Positions 11,501 to 22,679 are shown, counted from the first letter of the stretch. The stretch: DNA of 64,000 bases from Flammulina velutipes (GCA_011800155.1 CM022368.1:310001-374000), one strand, 5' to 3'. The notes: generated by a model not told the origin, from the sequence alone. Numbers and translations are program-made.

Positions 11501-14500
11501 TCTTGGACTCAACGGAGTTTATCAATAGATCTCCGTTTCTCATGGCGAAAAAGACCTATTAATGAATATGTCAGAACGCTGCAGCTAGCTCTAAGACGCG
11601 AGAAACATACCTCGTGGCCTGAAACGAGACTGATTGACTTGTAGTCAAAGCCGTTGATCCCGGCGGGAACAACACGGAGGACAGTCTAAAACTTCGTAAG
11701 TATAAAATTCAGCAACATTGTCAGATCTTACCTGATTGAAGAGCCGACGATAGATGGCATGCTCCGTAATCTCGGCTGGCAGGTTTCCAATTGTTTTGCC
11801 ACCAACGAGGAAAGCACCACTTTGAGCATTGAAGTGGACGTCCTGTACATGAGTCTGGTTCCCCGCTGACGCTTTGGCATGAAGCCAGTGGTCATGACTC
11901 GGTACAGTAGACCAGGGCGTGCTGGGATTGTAGGTTGACCAGATACGAGAAATAGCTTGATCGAGAATGGCTGGTGTGAGAATAATTGTGTCGCAAAGCT
12001 GACGTTGAAGCCGATGTATCAAACGGCGAACCCGACTGAGGGTGACATGGGAAGCGCTATTAGACTCGACATCGTCGTCTACATTCCTATGGTCATGGAG
12101 AATCATGAGGCAGCTTATCAGCATGCTCCAATCATCCGCGCAGATCACTATTCTATCCGCATCCAACGTCAAGCAGCAGGTAGCAGCTACTTGTCGGATT
12201 GTTTCCTTGCGCACAGAAACATGCGCCTCCGCTAAGCTCGAGAGGTCACTGACAAGAGCCGTGATCCAAGTGTAAGTGACTTCACGACATTGGTGAAGAA
12301 GATCGAGAGCGTTGGTAGCCATGGGAGGGGGCACTCTTGTGTCTGCAAGCATGCGAGCACTGATTGCAATGATGGTTTGGAGTGTCGCGATCTCCTGCCA
12401 GTTGTTGCGACAGCCATTGAGAAGTGAGCGGGCGGAGGACAGTAGCGTGGTACAAAAAGAGTTGGATGCCAGGTCTTCGTGCCAGAGTGGATGAGGATTT
12501 GAATCGACGAACGGGCCGACTTGCTGGATAGCTTGCGAAATAAGGGTATGGACGGAAGGAGAGCGGAAAGATAGGGTTCTAGCAGCTATGGCTCGAGCAA
12601 TATTCATCCATTGAACGTGCGCGCCTGCTCTGAGGCAACCAAAAGCTATGAATTCGTGAGGCGATAGGTCGCGTGGTCTTTCCCCTTGACGAGCTACGAC
12701 AGCGTTTTCTTCGTGATCAACACCATCTAGAGCCCATTGTAATCCTTCGTAGGCAACATCTCCTGAGATGCGAAGGGTGCACCTCGAACGAACACTCGCA
12801 GCGAAGAAACGATGATTGATCAGACGGCCGGATTTTGTGTCGTAAAGGCACCATTCCAACGCGTTCTCTGTACATACCGCATCAACGGTGGTCGGTAGCT
12901 TCTTGCCGGAGTAGTGCGACCGCTTCCAGCACTTCTTCGTCGATCCAAGAGTGATGCGAGGAGGAACGAGGTTAACAGCAACTGATGCCTTCATGTACGG
13001 CGCGAGCTGCTCGTATACAGGCACCTGTTGTTGTGTTCCAATGGAGGAGCCGATAGGCGTGAACCAGTCGAATAGTATACTGTAGGTCGCTTCGCGCCAC
13101 TGAACAAACGCCATTGGTGCGTACATCTCGAATATGACATACTTGGCCAAGTGCTCAGCGGTGGGCAAAGGCCACTCCTCGACTGAAATCCACTCCGCAG
13201 GTTTCTAGCCATTTGTTAGAAGACGTAAAACTTCATTGAGATGGACATACCTTAGTCGAGCATTTCCTACAGCTTGACGGAGTCCCGTTACACAAACGGT
13301 CATGTGGTGTGCGTTTCCAGACGTTGAGCTCCGCGATGAGCTGTTGAAGCCTATCTTCTTTTCGATCCTTTTTCGCCTGCGCCTTACTCTCGATGTCCGT
13401 CTTCTTCTTCTTCAAAGACCGCGAGGAATCAAAGTATTGCACAGCAAAGGAATTCTGTGTCGGCCTTCCAAAGACGGAAGGCTGATATGCAGATCGCGAT
13501 TGTCGTTGATTCAAGTATGTTGTCAAGGTCCGTACGCGTTTGAGTTCCGATTGCGAGCGAAGTAGCAAAGGCTCGATAAGTGTAATAGGGATCTCGGGGG
13601 GATACGACAAGAGAAGGGGGATGGACCGTGTCGCCATTCGATCGATAGCCATCCAGAGCTCGAGGATCGTCAGGATCATGATGGATTGTCCCTCGGCATT
13701 TCCAGCGTACTGCTTGTTCGCAACGGCGAAGTAGTCCTGCATTGCCTGAACAAGGTCAGGCAGAAGGCCCTCGGTGCGACTCTCGGCAGCCCATGACGCT
13801 AGCTGACCAGAGACCATGACTTCGAAGTCAAACAAAGGGATCCATGGCGTGCTGTGGTTGTTGTTGATCAAGACTTTCTTGAGCAGCCGTTTTCGGATAA
13901 CATTGTCGACTGAACGTGAATTGAAGCGGATGAGGGGATGGGGTGCATAGGTAATCTCTACACCTGCGCTGGATTCCGCGTTATCTAGCGCTGCACGGAT
14001 GACTGGGGAAGAATTGGTGAGCTGGAGGTAGGTATCGCCATCGATGTCGAGGCTCTTGAGCGTGCTCGGCGTCCAGAGCAAGGAGTAAGAGGGTTTCGCT
14101 ACCTCTTGAGCCGTTTTCCAGCGCCGGGAAAGTTCTGATGTGACGTCCTCACAGACTTGCTGAGCCTCTTCGATAACGAATGAGGCTACTACATTGGGGT
14201 CAAGGGCGCAGAGTTTTGCAGCCCGGCGTCCGATCTTCTTTCGCATACAATCGAGGACCGAGTTATCGAAGGCGTCAGGGAGCTCGATAGCATGACGGGC
14301 AATGGACGCGACGATGAAAAGCAAGAGGGACTTGTATTCGATGTCTGACAAGGAGGTTTGTAGGACGACGCGAATGACCATCCACAGCTGGGAGCGCCTC
14401 CAAGGCGCATAGGCGTTCTGCCATAGAACGTCATCTGCGACTCGTTTTTGGATCGTACGAGCAGGTGGCACGAACGTGTTGGACGTCCCGCCAGTAGCAA

Positions 14501-15168
14501 GTAAGATTGCCATAAGGAGATCGGTGATGTACCGCGGATGTGCAGTGTCTCGAATCTCTGCAATGTCGGTGCCAGCCTTTCGAGCTTGCGCAGCTGAGCC
14601 TTCGAGCATTTCTTGGTTCATCTCGTTGACGAAAGTAGCGAGTTCGTTGCGAAAGTAGTGACTTTCGAAGACTTCTCGAGGGACACAAGTGCATGGCCCA
14701 GGAAATGTCCTAACGAGGCGGTCCTCGCAAGTCATCACCGCAGTGTTGGCGGCGCTGACTTCGAAGGACTCGCAAATGACGTCGTCAAGACGCACACGGA
14801 ATACGAGGCCAGCATTCTGCTCTCTGATCAGGAAAGCAGCGATGTCTGTGAAACGAGTTGAGTATAAGCCACTAATGAGAGTTTTGAACAATGAACGTAC
14901 CCCCAGTCTTCATATCAGCGAGTCTGTCAGCGACAGCTTCCGCGGTATAGTCATCTTCTTCGTCGTAAAGTTGAGCGAGTCCCGAGAGAAGTTTGGTCAC
15001 CGTGGACGAAGGGATGGAAGGCGGCTGAGCGCCACGGGCATAGTAGCGAGCAGAACTCTCTGCGACAAGGTCTGCAAGAGCGTGCTCGCGCATTGTGGAT
15101 CGGTCATCTTCCTGAGGAAGTTTCAAAGGCATGAAAACATGATTGACGATATAGACGATGTCGTCCAT
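5531..15168 (-). CDS. Giant DUF6606-DUF3638-DUF3645 ATPase-like protein, copy A
   Basis: About 3,096 aa from eight exons (minus): 15168-14901, 14845-13251, 13204-11732, 11685-11611, 11555-10411, 10364-8822, 8772-6816, 6765-5531. All junctions are GT/AG and in phase. Residues 1 to about 270 match the DUF6606 N-terminus (MDDIVYIVNHVFMPLKLP). Exon 7 (from residue 2034) is the DUF3638 region: QLNMGEGKT near 2063-2071 resembles motif I of SecA/SF2 ATPases, and ILDESDELL near 2196 resembles motif II. DUF3645 follows around 2385-2410 (SEFGHPDIAILLTCLAYYY). RGTDL near 2658 and MRMRQLGKGQ near 2687 look like motifs V and VI. Fungal homologues are often labelled 'ubiquitinyl hydrolase 1' by family transfer; no thiol-protease triad is evident here, so that name is doubtful. 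The middle 1,000 residues are helical and unassigned. A paralogue with the same gene structure lies at 49.96-59.60 kb. Confidence 0.9.
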
Positions 15169-16370
15169 TGCGATGCGCTCTTTCGCTTCTCGCCTCGAGA
15201 AGATGGTGGGATGCGATAGAGCTTTGCAAAAACGTGGGTTGCATGCGGTAAGCCTACTAATATCACGCTCGGTGGTTTGCTTTCTCCGGTGTGAGGTCGA
15301 CTCAATGGGTGGGAATTGGTAAACCCACGCTGCGTGAAATAATCAGTTGACGTCTGATACACAGGTCTCAAGCTTTCCTTACCTCTCTGTATCGTTCACT
15401 TTGCCTTCATCATCTCCGTGTGAAGTGCCATAGCTCTTGCGATCAGTGGTCTATTCCAGGATTAGAAATGTTAGGCGCCAGTACTACTTTACTTACCGTA
15501 TCTGCTCGCGCGAAGGACACAGACGGTTTCTGGAGCAACGCCGGTCAGCAAAAAGTAAAACAAAAGAGAAGTTGGAGGGACATACAACCTGGAGGGAAAA
15601 ATAATCGCTCGTCTCTGTTCTGGACGTCAGATTGTCGCCGTGTTGCGTACTACGCCGAGAACAGTGTCCAAGGCGCGAGTATAGGGCACAATGATGAACT
15701 GTCAGGTATGAATAAGATATTCGGGATTGAAGTTTGGCGGACTGTAAAAAATTTTGGAGCAGTTGTTTAGGAACCTTTAGTGACTGAATCTAATCCTTGA
15801 TGGTCGCCAGTCGACGGTCTTTCGGGAATCTTCTACACATGCTATGTTAGCGAGATGCACAATAGGTCCGCGCCAAAGCTACCTTGTATGACACGATGGT
15901 TTCCGAGAGGGTTGAAGCTCCAACGTCCGGCCAGAGTGATGTTCTGCTCCAGGAGTCTTCGAGGCGAGGACGAGCTTGGTAGTAGAAGTAATCATGAGTC
16001 GACTGGGTGTGGATGAGCTTGAACGTAAAATAAATGCGACAATCTGGATCGTAAGGTTTGTACATCACATAACATAGAGCATGGAAGAATGTCGGGTAGA
16101 CGCTGCCTTAGTCAAGCATGAATTCGGCAGAAAACATTGATATATTGTTGATTCAAAATAACCTCAAGGTAACTGTCAGAGACAGCGCCAGTATAGTTTG
16201 AAGGATAACATACCTCCAAATAGATCGCTCCTATACAGCGGCGCATGCATGCCTCGCCTCTCGTTGTCTGTATCACGTTGTCTGTATCACGATGGCGGTC
16301 AATGGCGGTGGAAGGAAAGCTTGTACGCGCTGTTGGCCCTTGTTTGGCTCTCTCCCTCTTTCCACTACTT
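15169..16370. other. 5' flank of giant copy A; no supported gene
   Basis: No convincing coding region. The stretch parallels the 5' flank of copy B, so it probably contains shared promoter/5'UTR sequence. A 14-bp tandem duplication (gttgtctgtatcac) occurs at 16263-16276 and 16277-16290. The predicted start of copy A at 15168 was chosen because the MDD(I/L)VYIVNHVF beginning is the same in both copies. Confidence 0.5.
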
Positions 16371-16444
16371 TCATCTCGGGAAGGAGGACGAAGGATGTTA
16401 TAGGCGAGAAAGTGCGAAAGGTCGAAAGGGTAGGCGGACAAAGT

Positions 16445-16594
16445 ATTCCATACCCGTTGCTCGTCGTCCAAGTCGGTGTTCATGCGGAAGAACACAAGAT
16501 TTTGACGGGTCTCCCGATCTAGAGGTGCGAGCTTTTTTCGTTGTAGGAGCCAACTGTCTGAGGTGGTGTGCTTAGTGGAAGTTCGTGGTGGCAT
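16445..16594 (-). pseudogene. Truncated 5' fragment of the 48.7-49.7 kb gene
   Basis: Plus-strand sequence 16498-16594 closely follows 49555-49657, including the start region (reverse complement begins ATGCCACCACGAACTTCCA), and similarity continues leftward to about 16445. The protein begins MPPRTSTK here and MPPRTTSK in the intact gene. Past that point similarity stops and the sequence runs into the duplicated upstream flank of giant copy A. The open frame on the minus strand to 16112 is therefore a chimera of two unrelated pieces, not a real gene. It marks a rearrangement junction. Confidence 0.7.
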
Positions 16595-16617
16595 CTGGTA
16601 GAGCTTGTGGTTAGCCA

Positions 16618-17524
16618 TGGTCGCCTCCGCAGTGAACGTGAACGTGACTGTCGACGACTTTGACAGCATCCTCTCGTACGCACCCGACGATAACGCCGGA
16701 TCCGTGAAGCGCCAACGTCAACTTGGAAGCAACACCGTGGTGACTAGGGACATATCACAGAACGGCGCAGGCGGATACGTCCGTCAGCCTCTATTTTACT
16801 GGTGCGTCTACCTTTTATTGAACGAGCTGTAGTTAATTCCCGTCAAGGTCCGGCACTGTATATCTATGGATTCTCTGGCCCACACTGAGGTTCTTTCGAG
16901 GTCGCCATCGACGATGAGAAGACGACGTTGTCAGCCTATGCTAGCAACTTCAGTGGAGGCGGGACGACGTACACCAGCGATGATCTTGCTTCGTTTACTT
17001 TCGACTTCCAAAGTGCGTCCCGGTCTGCAGCCCCCTCTTGGATATTGCTCACAAACTCCTAGTCTCTGCTATATACCTTTTCAAGAGGAACGACCTTCGC
17101 GAATATAACATCTACCTCTACGATGGACATGCTCAAACCTACAATGCTACTTCCGGATGCGGCGGCTCCTTTGGTCAGACGTGTGAGCAGCAGCAGCCCA
17201 CCATCAGATACTTTGCATCCAATCTCGACGATTCGACTCATATCCTCTCGCCGGCATCAACCAGTCTTTCTTCGGTGAGTCTTCCCTCTCTTATGGGTGC
17301 AGACAGACCTCTGATCGTCTGGCGTAGATTTCGACTACATCTCCCGTACGGTGCCATCTGAGTACGGGCCAAGGAGTCTTTTGGAGACGGGTTCGTCTAC
17401 CAGTGGTGGCTCTTAGAACGGTGGTGTTGACGCCAACACGGATACTGCTTTGTCACTGTCCATGGTCAACCCCTTCCTCTTTCTGTCCTTCCTGGCGCTA
17501 TACACTTCAAAACCTCGTTTATGA
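16618..17524 (+). pseudogene. Broken gene for a surface/secreted beta-rich protein (two in-frame stops)
   Basis: The remnant follows a pattern common in agaricomycete extracellular proteins: VNVTVDDFDSILSYAP near the start, GPALYIYGFSGPH and GSFEVAIDDEKTTLSAYA in the middle, then IRYFASNLDDSTHIL and FDYISRTVPSEYGP. Introns with GT/AG ends are still recognisable at about 16801-16849 and 17275-17330. The frame is broken by TGA at 16886-16888 (between GPH and GSFEV) and by TAG at 17414-17416. Reading past the TAG stays in frame and gives a Ser/Thr then hydrophobic tail (SMVNPFLFLSFLALYTS) that looks like a membrane or GPI-attachment C-terminus, ending with TGA at 17522-17524. The middle exon also looks degraded. 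Most likely a dead gene; sequencing errors could explain one stop but hardly both. Confidence 0.65.
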
Positions 17525-18167
17525 TCTGATAGGGCTTGCATACCATTGTCGTACACCTTCGTCAATGATAAACACTCTATCTATCATTGCCAGTGCCGAT
17601 GAGACGAGGTTATGCAGACGGGCCGAAATGTCAAACAAGGAAACAGACGAAAGCGCGGGAAATACGGCTGGTGGGTATGTCGACGCTGTAAGAAACTTTG
17701 GAAGGAGGTACATATGAACGAGTGGCTGGCGAACCTTTCGCCTCAAAGGCCGTGTTCCCCGAGGTTAACATACCTAATATGTGACGGTATGCGTGCGAAC
17801 GATGGCCGAACAATTGGCGGTTGGCTTGGCCGATGGTCCTTCTAACCATCCTCTCTTCTGACTCAGCTTACTCCTCGTGTCTCTCCGAGCCTTCCACTAT
17901 TGCCACCGTCTTCGTCATGAACTTGAAGTGCAACGGACTGGGAACGACTGTCTTCAAGCGTCCTCGACTCATCCCGTGCTTTTGATCGAAGATTGGCTTC
18001 TTCGACCAAAGCGACTTCACTGGGCTGGGGCATGCCATGATAAATCTTCCGAGAGTTCAGTTTCGAGCAATAGACATCGTCCGAGCGCTATGCCAACAGA
18101 CTTTTTCATGACTTGTCATTACGATCTGTTCGTCATTCGTCCATCCGAGGAGACCTGGTGGTAGACG
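17525..18167. other. Intergenic, no supported gene
   Basis: Short frames on both strands have no recognisable features. The right part is the upstream region of the small secreted-protein gene at 18260. Confidence 0.5.
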
Positions 18168-18175
18168 TATAAAAG
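18168..18175 (+). promoter_or_regulatory. Probable TATA box
   Basis: TATAAAAG lies about 90 bp upstream of the ATG at 18260, with a pyrimidine-rich stretch (ttcacacattctcttcaaccg) between. This spacing suits a strongly expressed fungal gene. Inference from position and sequence only. Confidence 0.55.
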
Positions 18176-18259
18176 TGTCGAAACAAAGCTGAAGGAAGTC
18201 ATCCAACAGTTCACACATTCTCTTCAACCGCCTCTTCAAATCTTACTACTATTCTCATC

Positions 18260-18994
18260 ATGTTCATCTCACGCATTGCTCTCGTCGCTCTCTCCGTCTT
18301 CGGCATGGTGCAGGCCATCCCCGCCCCCATTTCCAAGAACGTCGCCATCTCTCGCGCCACGAACGATACCGGTGTCGACGCCGTCGACGGCACTGACGCT
18401 ATCATGTCTGTCTTGACCACGCTCAAAGGCCAGACTGACAGCATCTTGCCTCAGATTGGTGAGCAATCACTATTCTTCCAAATTATTACACACAAAAATA
18501 ACATTTTCTACAGACTCATTCGTGGCCAGTGGCAAGCGTACCGACGAGAATGTCGACCCTCTCTTCGACGAGCTCATCGCCGCTCTTACGGCTGCGCAAG
18601 AATCCTTGACCGGCATCGATGCTCAGGGAATTGCCTCAACGGACAACCTCAACGAGGCCGGAGCCGTCATTGCTGATACTATCAAGGTATATCTTCTCCC
18701 TACCTTACACCTCGTTATCCGCTCAATATTCCACGTCAACAGGGCATCAGCGCCACTCTTGACGCGTCCTCCGTATCCTTGTCATTGATTGGCACCATCG
18801 CGCTCCTCCTCTTTAACCTGCTCGTCGCTTTGAACGTCTTGCTCCCTGGAATCCTCATCGTCGTTATCGCATTGTACGTCGTATTCTTTCGTGACAGTCC
18901 ATCGTTTCGCTAATTCAGGTGCAATAGGTTGGGAGGCATTGTGGGGATTGTGATCACCCTTCTGTTGACGTTGCTCGGCATTCTCATCCTGTAG
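18260..18994 (+). CDS. Small secreted/membrane protein with hydrophobic C-terminus
   Basis: Four exons (18260-18458, 18514-18686, 18743-18873, 18928-18994) give 189 aa. Residues 1-20 form a clear signal peptide (hydrophobic core LVALSVFGMVQA). A polar, Asp/Thr-rich helical region follows (VDAVDGTDAIMSVLTTLKGQ, then DPLFDELIAALTAAQESLTG). The last 55 or so residues are almost entirely hydrophobic (LLLFNLLVALNVLLPGILIV, then GGIVGIVITLLLTLLGILIL), enough for two membrane spans. It resembles a family of small agaricomycete proteins whose annotated members are sometimes called Sc15-like; that name is a weak recollection and no function is claimed. A good TATA box lies upstream and a codon bias toward C-ending codons suggests high expression. 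Confidence 0.8.
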
Positions 18995-19384
18995 AGCAGG
19001 CATGAGTTTATGTGAGGGGAGTTTGAAGAGCATACCATTATTTGTGTAACGTCAAATCACTGTCATTTGTTAACATTTTTATGGGTCACGATGCTCTTTC
19101 TGACTGATTCGTTTGGGATTTTGGCTGAGGGGAAAGCCATTCTAAGATCTTTGCTTTATGTTAGCCAGAGTGTGCGCAGTACTCGTTGCCGGCTCGTTGC
19201 TCAGAACAGGCGTTTCAGGGCGTCAAAACTTTTCCACGTGACATCCATTCTTCAACTGAACCATCACTAGCCTATTCTTAAGGTCACAGTGCCATCCTTA
19301 TTGGCTACAGTCTTCAATGGTACCATATCTGGAGGATCTATGTCACTTCTCTAACATCCCTCCCAGTTCGACCCCAATATCGCG
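18995..19384. other. Intergenic; upstream part shared with the second F-box copy
   Basis: No gene. From about 19270 the sequence resembles 21030-21139 upstream of the next F-box gene (shared AAGGTCACRG and GAGGATCTATGTC motifs), so the F-box duplication included promoter DNA. Confidence 0.5.
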
Positions 19385-20797
19385 ATGGATAATTCCTTTA
19401 CCACGGAGACCACTTCAGGCATCAAATCTGAAATCGCGAAGCTTGACGCTGATTCAGACCATACCAGTCCCATTAAATCTCTCCCCAATGAGATTCTCGC
19501 CGAGATATTCGTACACGCCCTTCATTCACTCCATCCCCCAACTCCCGACATGGACACACCGACCTTTGGCGATGCATCTCTAGGTCCTGTCCGTCAGATG
19601 CGGGGCTGTTTTCTTCGTGTGTGTCGGAAATGGAGGCGGACATCGATATCAGAACCCCGCCTCTGGCAAGTCGTCAAGCTGACCATTGGATGGCCCAGCC
19701 TCGAGGCAGACGCATGTCATCACATCCAAGAGAGGATCGCATGGGCAGGTTCGCTCGATTTTCACCTGCTTGTATACCACAGAAAATCCAGCGCCAGCAT
19801 AAACGACGATCAGGCTTTCAAAATCCTCTGTGGCTTACTTCCTAGGCTTCTTTCCCTCCATGTTCGCCTGGAGGAAGGCCTCGTTATCGCTCCCATCCAA
19901 CTAAACAATCCTCCAGCGATGTACAGTAATCTCCAGTATATATCTGTTGAGGCTAGTGGATATCCAGAGGCTCGAGGTTGGTGCAAAAACCTCCTCTCTC
20001 GCACGCCGCAGGTCGTTTCGCTCGATTTGCCCACCCCGGACGACATGTCATATTCGCTTAACGTCCTGTCGAATCTCCGATTTCTCAGCCTCCGAGAAGC
20101 AGAGTCGGACGACATTGTCACCATTTTGGGTTGCGCGAGCCGTCTCCTTAGCCTGCATGTGGAGTCCATTCCATATAGTGATGGCACGCCTCCGCCGACA
20201 GGAATCATACAATCTCAACTGTCCCGTCTACATATCAATTTCGGAGAACTCGCCTCATTCCTGCCGCACGTCACTCTCCCTGCCCTCAGCCATCTTACCT
20301 TTCGTATTGAAAGTGACTGGCCCACACAGGAAATCCTAGATTTCTTTGATCGTTCTCAATGCAAACTCGTCACTCTCGAAGCCCAAACCGTGTATGCGGA
20401 AATGGACAGTTCTATCTCCAGGATTATGGAAACCCAAGAGACACTAACAACTCTTTGCTTCTCTCCTCATGATTTTTACAATGTTAGCGCAGTGCCTGAT
20501 GCCTTCATTTCATGTCTTGCCAAACTTCCTAGGCTTGCCGTATGTGACTTCACCATCGACTCCTCTCAAATACAGGCACTTCAGGATGCGCTCTCCGCGC
20601 GCTTGAAAGCTCAGAAGGCAGGCGAAGTTGTTAGGATGGAAGACTGGGTCGTCACCATCGCCGTGGAAAGTTCTCGAGAGACGAATTGTGATGCGTTCGA
20701 CGGGATTGTGAATGAGTTGTCGAAGAGTGGTTCAAATCTTCGAGTGAAAGATGGCCGTTACGATTCGGATAGTAGTAGTGATGATGGTTATTATTAG
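19385..20797 (+). CDS. F-box protein, first copy of a diverged pair
   Basis: Single-exon gene of 470 aa. After a short N-terminus (SGIKSEIAKLDAD) comes an F-box-like motif near residues 30-75 (SPIKSLPNEILAEIFVHALH, then LRVCRKWRRTSISEPRLWQV), followed by about 350 residues of leucine-rich, repeat-like sequence (RFLSLREAESDDIVTILGCA). F-box proteins usually recruit substrates to SCF ubiquitin ligases through Skp1; that role is inferred. Compared with its downstream neighbour it lacks about 46 residues between the N-terminal helix and the F-box (LDAD joins HTSPIKSLP directly). The C-terminus is acidic (DSDSSSDDGYY). Confidence 0.85.
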   Translation: MDNSFTTETTSGIKSEIAKLDADSDHTSPIKSLPNEILAEIFVHALHSLHPPTPDMDTPTFGDASLGPVRQMRGCFLRVCRKWRRTSISEPRLWQVVKLTIGWPSLEADACHHIQERIAWAGSLDFHLLVYHRKSSASINDDQAFKILCGLLPRLLSLHVRLEEGLVIAPIQLNNPPAMYSNLQYISVEASGYPEARGWCKNLLSRTPQVVSLDLPTPDDMSYSLNVLSNLRFLSLREAESDDIVTILGCASRLLSLHVESIPYSDGTPPPTGIIQSQLSRLHINFGELASFLPHVTLPALSHLTFRIESDWPTQEILDFFDRSQCKLVTLEAQTVYAEMDSSISRIMETQETLTTLCFSPHDFYNVSAVPDAFISCLAKLPRLAVCDFTIDSSQIQALQDALSARLKAQKAGEVVRMEDWVVTIAVESSRETNCDAFDGIVNELSKSGSNLRVKDGRYDSDSSSDDGYY

Positions 20798-21139
20798 GGA
20801 AGCCAATGTACTAGCGCATGTACATGTACTTTCCATGTAGCACGGTCATTTGTTACGTTTACGCCAAAGTTAATGACAGGCTAATAATGGTATATTTTTC
20901 ACTTCATAATAGCTGAAATGTGCTCTGCAGCCGTTATTCCACAGATTCGACGCGATTCAACAAGAACGCTCGTCACGTGCGAGAAAATTTTGTCGGTCAA
21001 GTCTCAACTACCACCAGCCCTACTCTCCAAGGTCACGGAGCCACTCTTGACTACAGTCCACAAAAGCAATATATCTATATCTCGAGGATCTATGTCGCTT
21101 CTCTATATCCCCTCTTCCCAGTTCGATCCCAATGTCGAG

Positions 21140-22679
21140 ATGGATGACTCCCTTGCCAAAAGCCTACAAAAGTCAATTACAGACATCAAATCCGAAATAG
21201 CGAAGCTTGACGTTGACTTGCGAGATTGCTCATATAGTGAAGCTGTTCAGAGATCTGCTCGGCAAGGCTGTAATTCCAGCACCATGGCCAAAAAACAGGC
21301 CCTCTTGGTCCCTCTCAAGAGGTATACAAAGTTTCTTCGGTTTCATCCAGACCATCCCAGCCCTATTCGACGTCTCCCAAACGAGATCCTTGCCGAGATA
21401 TTCTCGCATGTCCTCCATTCACTCCATCCCCCATCTCCCGACCTGGACACTCCGACCTTTGGCGATGCATCCCTAGCCCCTGTCCGTCAGATGCGGGGTT
21501 GCATTCTTCGTGTGTGCTGGCGATGGAGGCGGACATCGATATCAGAACCCCGCCTCTGGCAAGTCGTCAAACTGACCATTGGATCGCCCCTCGTCGACCT
21601 ACACCCAGAGGCGAAGTGGCAGCACATTCAAGACAGGATAGCATGGGCAGGTTCGCTCAATTTGCACCTGGTTGTATACCACAGGAAATCCAGCGCCAGC
21701 ATAAACGACGATCAGGCTTTCAAAATTCTCTGTGGCTTACTTCCTAGGCTTCTTTCCCTCCATGTTCACCCGGAGGAAGGCCTGATTATCGATCCCATTC
21801 GGCTCAACGATCCTCCAGCGATGTACAGTAATCTCAAACAGATATGTGTCGAGGTCAGGATGGTATATGCAGCTACAGAGACTCGAGGTTGGTGCGAGAA
21901 CCTCCTCTCTAACACACCAGAGGTCGTTTGGCTTGATTTGCCCACGCCAGAAAACATGTTATATTCGCCTCACGTCCTGTCTAACCTCCAGTTTCTTAGC
22001 CTTCGAAGAGCAGAGCCGGACGACATCGTGACAATTTTGGATCGCGCAGGACGTCTCCTCAGCTTGCACGTGCAGTGCATTACCGATAGACACGATACAC
22101 CTTTGCCAGGCAAGACAGGAATAGTTCACTCTCAACTTTCCCGTCTACGTATCGATAAGGGATACCTCTCCTCATCCCTACCGAGCCTTACTCTCCCTGC
22201 CCTCCGCCATCTTACCTTTCCTACTGGATGTGATTGGCCAACACCTGGAGCTCCTCAATTCTTCGAACGTTCCCAATGCAAGCTCGTCACTCTCGACGCC
22301 CCGTTCGGCTACGATTATAGAGACAGCTCACACCAAGACTCTGCAAACCCAAGAGACACTCACAAGTCTTATCATGTCTTTCAAGTATTCTGATCACCCA
22401 GTGCCAGATGAATTCATCCTATCCCTCGCCATCCCGGGTTCGCTCCCCAAGCTCGCTGTATGCCATTTCACCATCCATCATTCCCAGATACCCATCCTCC
22501 AAAATATGCTCTCCGCCCGCCTACAAGCCCAGCAGGCAGGTAAAGCAGTAAGGATGGACGACTGGGTCGTTACTTACTGGTCCCATAGGAGTCGGCATAC
22601 CAGTGTGTTGGAAGGAATCATTCGCCAGTGGTGGAATAGTGGTTCAAATCTTCGAGTGGAGAAGAGTGATAGTTACTAG
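21140..22679 (+). pseudogene. F-box gene, second copy, frameshifted near the 3' end
   Basis: The start at 21140 (MDDSLAKSLQKSITDIKSEI) aligns with the first copy; an open frame continues upstream to 20918 but has no counterpart. It keeps the linker missing from the first copy (KKQALLVPLKRYTKFLRFHP), then the F-box (SPIRRLPNEILAEIFSHVLH) and the leucine-rich body. At about 22320-22356 the alignment to the first copy loses 2 nt (37 versus 35 nt between GACAG and CCAAGAGA). The frame closes at 22393, while the homologous C-terminus (PKLAVCHFTIHHSQI, then VVTYWSHRS) continues in another frame to 22679. No good intron would fix it. It may make a truncated protein of about 417 aa or be a recent pseudogene. 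Confidence 0.7.

Larger units (their letters stand above)
5503..16390. repeat. Segmental duplication, unit A
   Basis: This segment carries giant-gene copy A plus its flanks and matches 49935-60270 in the same orientation. Similarity is visible beyond the coding region. On the 5' side of the gene (plus coordinates 15.9-16.4 kb) several blocks recur upstream of copy B at 59.8-60.3 kb, for example the GGATAACATACCT motif and the later TTGTTTGGCT motif. Edges are approximate because they were judged by eye. Confidence 0.75.

Noticed and set aside
16112..16669. 185-codon minus-strand open frame as a gene
   Set aside because: It fuses a fragment of the 49-kb gene with duplicated flank of the giant gene; no homologous full-length protein expected.
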